Part shown: positions 1 through 4,930 of the stretch, in pieces | How positions within the stretch are numbered: the first letter of the stretch is position 1 | Layout of the letters: every line of letters begins with the position of its first letter | NCBI GenBank assembly: GCA_007134165.1 | Contig: SLLJ01000468.1 | Coordinates: 1-7,913, forward strand | Length of the DNA: 7,913 nucleotides | Source: Nitriliruptoraceae bacterium | GTDB lineage: Bacteria; Actinomycetota; Nitriliruptoria; Nitriliruptorales; Nitriliruptoraceae | Reading direction: 5' to 3' | The notes under the pieces: generated by a model | Database searches by the model: none | Told to the model about the DNA's origin: nothing | Seen by the model: the letters and a program-made list of their open reading frames with translations, nothing else | Program-made: the position numbers and the translations under genes

Positions 1-933
1 CTCGCTGCCGTCGGCGGAGAACGCCAGCCCGAGCAGGCCCCGCTCGCCGTCGACGGTGGTCTCGTCGCTGAGGTCGAGGACCGCCTCGCCGATGCCGTCG
101 GCGGTCAGCGGCAGCACCCGACCACTGCGCTCGGCGAGGTACAGCGTGCCGTCGGGCCCGACGGCGCCGGCGATCGGTGCGTTCAGCACGGCGGCCTCGG
201 TGAGGGTGACGGCGAGCGACGGGTCGGGGGTCGGATCCGGCTCGTCCGCGGGCGGCTCCTGGACCATGCGGAACAGGAATGCCGCCATCTGGCTCCGGGT
301 GACCGGGGCCGCAGGCGCGAAGCGCTCGGCGCTGACTCCCTGGGTGATGCCCTGGTCGGTCAGCCACCGGATCGCGTTGGCGTGCGTGGAGTCGGGCGCC
401 ACGTCGTCGAAGGGTGGGGGACCGTCGACCGGCGGGGTGTCGTTCAGCCGCCACAGGAACGTGGCCATCTGGGCACGGCTGATCGGCTGTGCCCCACCGA
501 AGCTGGTCGCGGTCACGCCGCGGGTGATTCCGGCTTCGGTGAGCCACGCGACGGCCTCGGCGTTCCAGGCGTCGGCTGGCACGTCGTCGAAGGCGGGGGG
601 ATCCTCCGGGGCCGGTGAGTCCTCGAAGCGCCACAGGAACACGGCCATCTGCCCGCGGGTCACCTCGCCGTCGGGGTCGAAGCGGGTCTCGGTGCGGCCG
701 GTGGTGATGCCCTGCTCGACGAGCCAGGCGATCGCTTCGGCGAAGCGGTGGTCGTCGGGCACGTCCTCGAAGCGGGGGTCGTCGGCCACCGCCGGCAGGC
801 CCGTGCCGACGCTTCCGACCAGTAGTGCCACCAGCGACAGCAGCGCCACGATCGCCACGGGTCTCGCGGGAGCCCCGGCGCTTCCTCGCGGCGGTCGCCG
901 GTCGAGGTGTCCGGAGTCGGTGCTGGCGGTCAT
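1..933 (-). CDS. Exported SLH-domain protein fused to glucose/sorbosone dehydrogenase-like domain (3' part cut off)
   Basis: The 311 visible residues read from an ATG at 933 and run off the left edge. Residues about 24-50 form a signal peptide: a hydrophobic core after an Arg-rich start, ending AVA before DD. Three SLH repeats follow at about 54-103, 114-163 and 173-222. Each has the pattern FxDVPxD...AIxWLxxxGIT.G...F.P...(V/I)(T/S)RxQMAxFLWR. After a Pro/Asp/Glu-rich linker (about 223-237), a new domain begins with APIAGAVGPDGTLYLAERSGRV and then GERGLLGLAFSADGS. This is the entry signature of the PQQ-dependent aldose/sorbosone dehydrogenase (GSDH, Yli/Asd-type) beta-propeller. SLH domains usually anchor proteins to cell-wall polymers, so a wall-attached sugar or aldehyde oxidoreductase is inferred. 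The catalytic and PQQ residues lie outside the window, so another propeller is possible. The start is supported by AGGAG (941-945) seven bases upstream. Confidence 0.85.
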   Translation of the reverse strand, partial: MTASTDSGHLDRRPPRGSAGAPARPVAIVALLSLVALLVGSVGTGLPAVADDPRFEDVPDDHRFAEAIAWLVEQGITTGRTETRFDPDGEVTRGQMAVFLWRFEDSPAPEDPPAFDDVPADAWNAEAVAWLTEAGITRGVTATSFGGAQPISRAQMATFLWRLNDTPPVDGPPPFDDVAPDSTHANAIRWLTDQGITQGVSAERFAPAAPVTRSQMAAFLFRMVQEPPADEPDPTPDPSLAVTLTEAAVLNAPIAGAVGPDGTLYLAERSGRVLPLTADGIGEAVLDLSDETTVDGERGLLGLAFSADGSE

Positions 934-1032
934 GGCCGAGCTCCTGTCGGTGTGGATCTCGTGGTGCGTGGCGGTGACGCCGGCGGCCACGGTACTCGCG
1001 GCCGCGGAGGCGACGGGCCCGCCGCTTCGAGG

Positions 1033-1629
1033 TCACCGTCGGGCGCCGGGCTCGCGGCTCATCGCCAGCAGGGCGAGGTGGATCACCCGCGAGGCGATGA
1101 TCGCGCCGCTGATGAACAGCACGGGAAGGAACCACAGCCGTTGACGCTGGGGGTCGGGAACCACCGACGTCCAGTCGATCGGCTCGTCGGGTTGCCAGGT
1201 CACCGACTGGGCCCGTCCGGCCCGGATCGTGGTGACCGCCTCGGCCGGCTCGCAGGGAAGGGTGCGGGGCAGTTGGCGTCCCCGACGCACGCCCAACTCG
1301 TCCCACCACAGCGCGTAGCAGCGCTCGTTGGCGTCAGCGACCAGCACCCACCGGTCGCGGAAGTCCTCGCGGTCGAGCCGGACCCCGCGCACGCCGCTCC
1401 CGAGATCCGTCGGCGTCGTCGGCACGTCCAGCGCATTCTGCTCCCAGGCGACCAGCCGACGCTCCAGCGCCTGGACACTGGCCATCGCCGGCGCATGGTG
1501 CGGGTCGGTGCCCAGCCGGTACTGCCAGGCCAGCACGACCACAAGGCCGAGCACGACCACCGTGGTCGCATCGCGGATCACCGCCCGTCGGATGCGGGAG
1601 GCTCGGTCCTGTGGCAGGGTCCGGCGCAT
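1033..1629 (-). CDS. Hypothetical two-TM membrane protein
   Basis: I do not recognise this 198-residue protein. It has an Arg-rich N-terminus (residues 2-19), a membrane helix at about 20-37 (ATTVVVLGLVVVLAW), a soluble segment of about 125 residues, a second helix at about 164-188 (LWFLPVLFISGAIIASRVIHLALL), and a basic tail ending REPGARR. The charges suggest both ends face the cytoplasm and the central segment is outside. That segment has two cysteines (C104 in NERCYALWW and C126 in TLPCEPAE) that could pair, and it is rich in Trp and Arg/Asp. It lies 99 bases upstream of the SLH protein gene on the same strand, so co-transcription is possible but not shown. The ATG at 1629 is the first usable start after an in-frame TGA at 1678-1680. 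No clear Shine-Dalgarno precedes it, so the start is uncertain. Codon position 3 is strongly G/C throughout, which supports real coding. Confidence 0.7.
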   Translation of the reverse strand: MRRTLPQDRASRIRRAVIRDATTVVVLGLVVVLAWQYRLGTDPHHAPAMASVQALERRLVAWEQNALDVPTTPTDLGSGVRGVRLDREDFRDRWVLVADANERCYALWWDELGVRRGRQLPRTLPCEPAEAVTTIRAGRAQSVTWQPDEPIDWTSVVPDPQRQRLWFLPVLFISGAIIASRVIHLALLAMSREPGARR

Positions 1630-1732
1630 CGAGGTGGCGGGTCCCGGGTCGGGGACGGTTCGAGTCGCGCTGCTCGATCACCGTACCGAGGTGTGCCGGG
1701 CCTGCCGAGTCTCTGGTGCTGGGTCTTGGGTG

Positions 1733-1844
1733 CCGGGTCAGCGGGGCCGGGTCAGCGGGGCCGGGTCAGCGGGGCCGGGTCAGCGGGGCCGGGTCTGAGT
1801 GGCCGGGTCTGAGTGGCCGGGTCTGAGTGGCCGGGTCGGAGGGG
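1733..1844 (+). repeat. 14-bp G-rich tandem repeat (minisatellite), 8 units
   Basis: Eight consecutive 14-bp units start at 1733. Four are identical CCGGGTCAGCGGGG (1733-1788), three are CCGGGTCTGAGTGG (1789-1830), and one is CCGGGTCGGAGGGG (1831-1844). A decayed unit (CTGGGTCTTGGGTG) can be seen just before, at 1719-1732. The CCGGGTC half is invariant and the second half forms sub-blocks, as expected from slipped-strand or unequal duplication. The array sits between divergent genes (minus-strand start 1629, plus-strand start 1907). The period is not a multiple of three, so it is not a coding repeat. The plus strand carries many GGG/GGGG runs and could form G-quadruplexes. Confidence 0.95.
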
Positions 1845-1894
1845 CGGGCCGGCGGGGTTGGGCCGGCGGTGGCAGGTGCCCGGCGTGAGCATGC

Positions 1895-1899
1895 GAGGA
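1895..1899 (+). promoter_or_regulatory. Ribosome binding site of rlmA-like gene (possible -10 overlap)
   Basis: GAGGA lies seven bases before the ATG at 1907 and supports that start. An ATG at 1891 runs into TGA at once, and the ATG at 1899 is in another frame. The same bases read GAGGAT, six bases from the ATG, which also resembles an actinobacterial -10 (TAGGAT-like) placed for a leaderless transcript. The sequence alone does not decide between the two. Confidence 0.5.
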
Positions 1900-1906
1900 T
1901 GACCGT

Positions 1907-2794
1907 ATGCTGCGCCACGTCATCGAACACCTCACCTGTCCGTACGGGGAACCGTCGTTGGCGCTGGACGGTGCGTCGCTGCGGTGCCCGGCCGGGCACC
2001 GTTTCGACGTCGCACGCCAGGGCTACGTGAGCCTGCTGCGGGGCCGGTCCCCGGCGGCGGCCGACACCCCGGCGATGGTGGCCGCCCGCGTCGAGGTGGT
2101 GGCGGGCGGGCACCTCGAACCCCTGCGTGCTGCGCTCATCGAGGCCGTCGAGGGCACCACGGACTCTGCCGGCTGCCGCCGAGCCGCCGGCGCCGACCCG
2201 GGCTCCGGGACGGGGGAGCGCCCGGGGCTGGTGGTCGAGGTCGGTGCCGGCCCCGGGCATCACCTCGCGGCGGTGCTGGAGGCCACGGGGGCCGAAGCGG
2301 GACTCGCGCTCGACTCCTCCAAGGCAGCCTGTCGGCGGGCCGCCCGAGCCCATCCGCGGTTGGGTGCGGTGCTCGCCGATGCGTGGCAACCGCTGCCGAT
2401 CCGCGACGCGGCGGCCGACCTCGTGATGGTCGTGTTCGCCCCCCGCCACCTCGACGAGGTCCTGCGGATCCTGGCGCCGCGGGCACGGCTGGTCGTGGCC
2501 GCCCCCGAACCCGACCACCTCGGCGTGCTCGTCGAGCGGCTCGGGCTGCTGCGGGTCGATGCCGGCAAACCCGATGCGCTGGATCGTGTGCTGGCGGGGC
2601 GCGCTGATCCAGTCGCGCGGCGGGTGGTGCGCTGGACGCGGCACCTGAACCACGCCGAGGTGACGACGGTGGTCGGGATGGGTCCTAGCGCCCACCACCT
2701 CGACGTTGGCGTCGTCGCCGAGCGCATCGCCGGGCTGCCCGAACCGGTCGAGGTCGGGTTCGCGGTCACGGTGTCCACCTTGCGCCGCCGGTGA
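1907..2794 (+). CDS. rlmA: 23S rRNA (guanine-N1) methyltransferase, RlmA/TlrB family
   Basis: This 295-residue SAM-dependent methyltransferase resembles the Gram-positive RlmA(II)/TlrB branch. That branch methylates N1 of a guanine in 23S helix 35 (G748 in the TlrB type; G745 in E. coli RlmA) and in TlrB confers resistance to tylosin-like macrolides. Visible signatures are the N-terminal zinc-ribbon region LTCPYG...LRCPAGHRFDVARQGYVSLL (residues 9-44), ADTPAMVAAR (52-61), GGHLEPLR (67-74), the SAM motif I EVGAGPGHHL (111-120), DSSKAACRRAARAHP (136-150), and VFAPRHLDEVLRIL (176-189). The length fits the family. One usual zinc ligand is changed: the family has CPxC, but here the sequence is C11-P-Y-G14, while C27 and H31 remain. 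A loop rich in Gly/Ala/Asp (about 83-106) precedes motif I. Resistance as opposed to housekeeping modification cannot be told from sequence. The HAD gene follows 45 bases later on the same strand. Confidence 0.9.
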   Translation: MLRHVIEHLTCPYGEPSLALDGASLRCPAGHRFDVARQGYVSLLRGRSPAAADTPAMVAARVEVVAGGHLEPLRAALIEAVEGTTDSAGCRRAAGADPGSGTGERPGLVVEVGAGPGHHLAAVLEATGAEAGLALDSSKAACRRAARAHPRLGAVLADAWQPLPIRDAAADLVMVVFAPRHLDEVLRILAPRARLVVAAPEPDHLGVLVERLGLLRVDAGKPDALDRVLAGRADPVARRVVRWTRHLNHAEVTTVVGMGPSAHHLDVGVVAERIAGLPEPVEVGFAVTVSTLRRR

Positions 2795-2826
2795 GCCCGG
2801 CGGCACCGGTCCCGGTCGTCACGGGC

Positions 2827-2832
2827 TACCGT
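2827..2832 (+). promoter_or_regulatory. Candidate -10 element for a leaderless HAD transcript
   Basis: TACCGT fits the actinobacterial TANNNT -10 pattern and lies seven bases before the ATG at 2840, the spacing typical of leaderless mRNAs. There is no convincing Shine-Dalgarno before that ATG and no obvious -35. It supports the 2840 start over the in-frame GTG at 2831. The assignment is by pattern only. Confidence 0.4.
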
Positions 2833-2839
2833 GGGGCCC

Positions 2840-3520
2840 ATGCGTCATGTCGTTTGGGACTGGAACGGAACCCTGCTCGATGACCGTCACGTGGTCGTCG
2901 CGGGGCTGAACACCGTGCTCGCGGAGGTCGGGCTCCCCGCGGTCGACCTCGACACCTACCAGCAGGTCTACACCCGGCCAGTGCAGGTGTTCTACGAGCG
3001 GCTGTTCGGGCGGGCCATCGCCGAGGAGGAATGGCCGCGGCTCGACGAGGTCTACCACGACGGGTACCACGATGCCCTCGGGGAGGCCGGCCTCGCCGCG
3101 GACGCGCTCGAGGCGCTCGACCTGGTGGCGGCGGCCGGCGCGACCCAGTCGCTGCTGTCGATGTACCAGCACGACGACCTGCTGCCGCTGGTCGAACGCT
3201 ACGGGATCCTCCGACGGTTCCTGTTGGTCGAGGGGTTGCGTGGGCCGGGCGGTGGGCTCAAGGGCCCCTTCCTGGCCCGGCATCTGGAGCGGGTGGCGGC
3301 CGTCGACGGGCATGGCCCGCCCGGCCAGCAGGTGGTGGTGATCGGCGATGCGCTCGACGATGCGCATGCGGCCGCCGAGGTCGGGGTCGGCTGTGTGCTC
3401 TACGACGGTGGATCACACCCCCGGGAGGAGTTGGACGCGGTGGGGGTGCCGGTGGCCACCTCGCTGGTGGATGCGGTCCGCCTGGCCGCCCTCAACGACC
3501 CGTCGGAGCCGGTCGGCTGA
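2840..3520 (+). CDS. HAD-family hydrolase (phosphoglycolate phosphatase-like)
   Basis: This 226-residue haloacid dehalogenase-superfamily phosphatase has motif I VVWDWNGTLLDD (D7 nucleophile). Motif II is the Ser in SLLSMYQHDD (S107), motif III is K141 in GGGLKGPFLARHL, and motif IV is VVVIGDALDDAHAA (D170, with D173/D174). A helical cap of about residues 18-95 follows motif I, as in class C1 phosphatases such as Gph. The order and length fit a small-molecule phosphatase; the substrate cannot be read from sequence. Motif I has Asn at the second position (D-W-N) where most HAD phosphatases have the acid/base Asp. I recall this DWNGT form from a subgroup of actinobacterial HAD proteins, so it need not mean inactivity. 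The ATG at 2840 is preferred because the protein then starts MRHVVWDWNGT directly before the first strand. An in-frame GTG at 2831 would add only three residues. Confidence 0.85.
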   Translation: MRHVVWDWNGTLLDDRHVVVAGLNTVLAEVGLPAVDLDTYQQVYTRPVQVFYERLFGRAIAEEEWPRLDEVYHDGYHDALGEAGLAADALEALDLVAAAGATQSLLSMYQHDDLLPLVERYGILRRFLLVEGLRGPGGGLKGPFLARHLERVAAVDGHGPPGQQVVVIGDALDDAHAAAEVGVGCVLYDGGSHPREELDAVGVPVATSLVDAVRLAALNDPSEPVG

Positions 3521-3521
3521 T

Positions 3522-3546
3522 CCGCGGGCAGCCGGCTGACCCGCGG
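3522..3546 (+). terminator. Hairpin after the HAD gene, terminator-like without T-run
   Basis: CCGCGGG (3522-3528) pairs with CCCGCGG (3540-3546). Between them CAGCCGGCTG (3529-3538) is itself palindromic, leaving one unpaired A, so a stem of about ten or more base pairs forms two bases after the TGA at 3518-3520. No T-tract follows, which is common in high-GC actinobacteria. It may stop transcription of the rlmA-HAD pair before the convergent gene. Function is inferred from position and symmetry. Confidence 0.5.
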
Positions 3547-3550
3547 GGAA

Positions 3551-3630
3551 GCGGCGTCAGAACACGTCAGAACACTTCAGGAAGCCTCAGAATACCTCAG
3601 GGCATCTCAGGAGACCTCAGGGCACCTCAG
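3551..3630 (+). repeat. 10-bp periodic TCAG repeat array, 8 units
   Basis: Eight consecutive 10-bp units all end in TCAG, with consensus RRNACCTCAG: GCGGCGTCAG, AACACGTCAG, AACACTTCAG, GAAGCCTCAG, AATACCTCAG, GGCATCTCAG, GAGACCTCAG and GGCACCTCAG. A ninth start (AACACC) follows. The period is exact with no insertion or deletion, close to one helical turn. The array fills the convergent gap between the HAD gene (ends 3520) and the VOC gene. The VOC stop codon (3627-3629) is the TCA of the last unit. Read on the minus strand, each unit supplies a TGA, and because 10 is not a multiple of 3 these stops cover all three frames after the VOC gene. Confidence 0.9.
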
Positions 3631-4337
3631 AACACCGGGATCGTGGCGGCACCGAGCTCTGGATCACGGGGCAGGGCGGGGGCGCCCTTGAATCGCAGAC
3701 CGAGCGACCGTGCCTGCTCGCCGGCCACGATGCGCACGCTCAGCGGCGCGTCGGACCAGCGGACGTCGAGGTGGTCGCCCCAGTGCTCGACCCGGGCACC
3801 GAGCACGCCCCAGGTGTGGGCGGACGCGTCGAGGTCCGGGTGACTGAGGGTCGGACCGCGCAGCCGGGCGCCGTCGTCACGGATCGGCTCCGGGGTGACG
3901 TCCATGAGCTCGGCCCACTCCTCGTCGCTGCGGCCCTGCCAGGCGAGCTGCACGATCAGGCCCCCGATCTGCGAAGGACGCAGGAACGCCTCGTGCCACA
4001 CGTCGCCCTCGGCGAACACGTCGACGACGTCCAACCCCTGCCCCCGGACCTCGTCGACCGCCGCGAGCAGGTCGGGGACCTTGAGGGTGATGTGGTGCAG
4101 GCCGGCGCCCCGTCGTGCCAGGAAGCGGGCCGCGAAGCCCTCCGGATCGACCGGTTCGAGCAGCTCGAGCTTGGCTCCGCCCGGGTATTGCAGCTGGCGG
4201 GTGGCGAAACCGGCCTGTCCGAGGTCGAAGCGTGGACCCAGCCAGGCGCCCCCGAGCTCGTCGTGCCAGCGTGCCGCGGCGCGCTCGATGGCGGGGACGG
4301 CCACCGCGGCGTGATCGGGGACGGTCGTGATCGGCAT
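3627..4337 (-). CDS. VOC-superfamily (glyoxalase/dioxygenase-like) protein
   Basis: This 236-residue protein resembles the vicinal-oxygen-chelate superfamily, in the style of methylmalonyl-CoA epimerase/glyoxalase domains. It opens PDHAAVAVPAIERAAARWHDELGGAW (7-32), the first beta-alpha-beta unit with a typical His. Then come KLELLEP (56-62), GLHHITLKVPDLLAAVDEVRGQGLDVVD (79-106) and GGLIVQLAW (125-133). Likely metal positions are H9, E58, H81/H82 and residue 130. Residue 130 is Gln where the family usually has Glu, so metal binding may differ. The C-terminal half (about 174-236) could be a worn second VOC module. The substrate is not predictable. The ATG at 4337 is chosen because GGAG (4345-4348) lies seven bases upstream and the VOC fold starts at once. 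A longer frame from 4460 adds 41 low-complexity residues across the probable regulatory region. It is convergent with the HAD gene. Confidence 0.8.
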   Translation of the reverse strand: MPITTVPDHAAVAVPAIERAAARWHDELGGAWLGPRFDLGQAGFATRQLQYPGGAKLELLEPVDPEGFAARFLARRGAGLHHITLKVPDLLAAVDEVRGQGLDVVDVFAEGDVWHEAFLRPSQIGGLIVQLAWQGRSDEEWAELMDVTPEPIRDDGARLRGPTLSHPDLDASAHTWGVLGARVEHWGDHLDVRWSDAPLSVRIVAGEQARSLGLRFKGAPALPRDPELGAATIPVF

Positions 4338-4344
4338 GCTCGAG

Positions 4345-4348
4345 CTCC
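4345..4348 (-). promoter_or_regulatory. Ribosome binding site deciding the VOC start
   Basis: On the minus strand GGAG stands seven bases before the ATG at 4337. No similar site precedes the upstream in-frame ATG at 4460, whose extension would cross the dyad-rich region. This fixes the shorter start. Confidence 0.7.
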
Positions 4349-4427
4349 GGAACTGGTGTCGGGTCGGTATCGACCTATGGCTGACATCGAGGGATTTGCG
4401 AGGCGGAGGGGAAAACCTCGATACGTG

Positions 4428-4490
4428 CTTGAGATTACTCTCAAGTATTGATTGAGGCATGCCTCGAGCCGCGATCGAGATACTCTTGAG
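4428..4490 (-). promoter_or_regulatory. AT-richer regulatory region with CTTGAG dyads upstream of VOC gene
   Basis: A perfect 7-bp inverted repeat, CTTGAGA-TTAC-TCTCAAG, lies at 4428-4445. A perfect 12-bp palindrome GAGGCATGCCTC lies at 4454-4465. An imperfect dyad TCGAGA-TAC-TCTTGA ends with a third CTTGAG at 4485-4490. About 4370-4500 is visibly less GC-rich than the rest of the window, as promoter/operator regions often are. The strand is given as minus because the nearest gene served is the VOC gene starting at 4337. The symmetry suggests a dimeric repressor site (MarR, GntR or TetR style), but no regulator gene is adjacent and I cannot assign the family. No convincing -35/-10 pair was found. 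Confidence 0.45.
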
Positions 4491-4499
4491 CTGAGGTGT

Positions 4500-4870
4500 A
4501 GACTTGTCGGATCATCCCAGTTCGTCGCGGGTTCGCGCAGGAAGGCGCAAGATTGCGTGGGCCCACACGTGCTGTCGGCGACGAGCGCGGGGTGCGCCGT
4601 TGTGCGCCGGTGGCTGGGCGGCTGACGGTAGGGTTGGGCGGTTGACACCGTGGCCGATGGCGGTTGGTTGCGGGTCACGGCAACGCTGGGGGGGTGCGGC
4701 GCTGGGCGCACCCCGCCACGCTACGGATCGGCTGGCGTGGTGCCAACTCGCCCCCGCGTGGACCTGCGGACCGTAGTCGGGGGAAGTGCGGACATCCGTT
4801 GGCGGCGCACCGGTGCCGCGACGCAATGGTCGCCGCCATGAGGCCGGAGTCGCTGCCTGGGCGTGCGTGC
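4500..4870. other. Gene-free stretch, no RNA gene recognised
   Basis: No coding region with credible composition was seen on either strand. The frames open here give Arg/Pro/Gly-rich translations without domain sense. No tRNA T-arm, RNase P, tmRNA or SRP signature was seen. It holds several short symmetric elements: GTGGGCCCAC (4557-4566), a hairpin with 8-bp arms GGGGTGCG/CGCACCCC around an 8-base loop (4691-4714), and GCACCGGTGC (4807-4816). These may be decayed sequence, an unrecognised small RNA, or chance in GC-rich DNA. Confidence 0.4.
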
Positions 4871-4872
4871 GG

Positions 4873-4878
4873 TACGGT
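4873..4878 (+). promoter_or_regulatory. Candidate -10 element of the dinB operon
   Basis: TACGGT fits the TANNNT -10 pattern and ends four bases before the LexA-like dyad at 4883-4896. The transcription start would then fall inside the dyad, the usual arrangement for repression by LexA. No good -35 hexamer is seen 16-18 bases upstream. Confidence 0.4.
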
Positions 4879-4882
4879 CCGA

Positions 4883-4896
4883 CGAACGCTCGTTCG
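4883..4896 (+). promoter_or_regulatory. LexA (SOS) box-like operator upstream of dinB
   Basis: CGAACGCTCGTTCG is an inverted repeat with six-base arms (CGAACG/CGTTCG) and a two-base centre. It matches the Gram-positive/actinobacterial LexA core CGAAC-N4-GTTCG exactly in its ten fixed positions. It lies 34 bases before the dinB start and just after a TACGGT -10 candidate. DNA polymerase IV is a well-known SOS gene in several bacteria, so motif and context agree. LexA control of this operon is inferred; no lexA gene is in the window. Confidence 0.75.
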
Positions 4897-4917
4897 GAGC
4901 CAGAGCACCTGAGAGCC

Positions 4918-4922
4918 AGGAG
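4918..4922 (+). promoter_or_regulatory. Ribosome binding site for the GTG start of dinB
   Basis: AGGAG is eight bases before the GTG at 4931 and selects it. A GTG at 4927 is in another frame. The resulting protein begins MPRVAEPILHVDMD, placing the catalytic strand at the usual distance from the N-terminus. Confidence 0.75.
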
Positions 4923-4930
4923 CACGGTGC

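Noticed and set aside
56..1144. 362-residue plus-strand open frame
   Set aside because: It is antisense to the SLH-dehydrogenase and membrane-protein genes. The translation is Ser/Ala/Gly-rich low complexity, while the minus strand gives clear SLH motifs.
1766..2806. 346-residue minus-strand open frame
   Set aside because: It is the antisense shadow of the rlmA-like gene and part of the 14-bp repeat.
2831..2839. GTG start three codons upstream in the HAD gene
   Set aside because: It has no ribosome binding site and overlaps the TACCGT element. The ATG at 2840 fits the family's N-terminus.
3534..3542. GCTGACCCG shared with the reverse complement of the 14-bp minisatellite unit
   Set aside because: Only nine bases match, in very GC-rich DNA, and they are part of a local hairpin. 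Chance is the simpler explanation.
4338..4460. 41-residue N-terminal extension of the VOC protein from an ATG at 4460
   Set aside because: There is no ribosome binding site there. The residues are low complexity and the frame crosses the dyad-rich regulatory DNA. The ATG at 4337 has a well-spaced GGAG.
4530..4545. GTTCG-containing stretch as a tRNA T-arm
   Set aside because: No matching acceptor stem, anticodon arm or 3' end of a tRNA can be folded around it.
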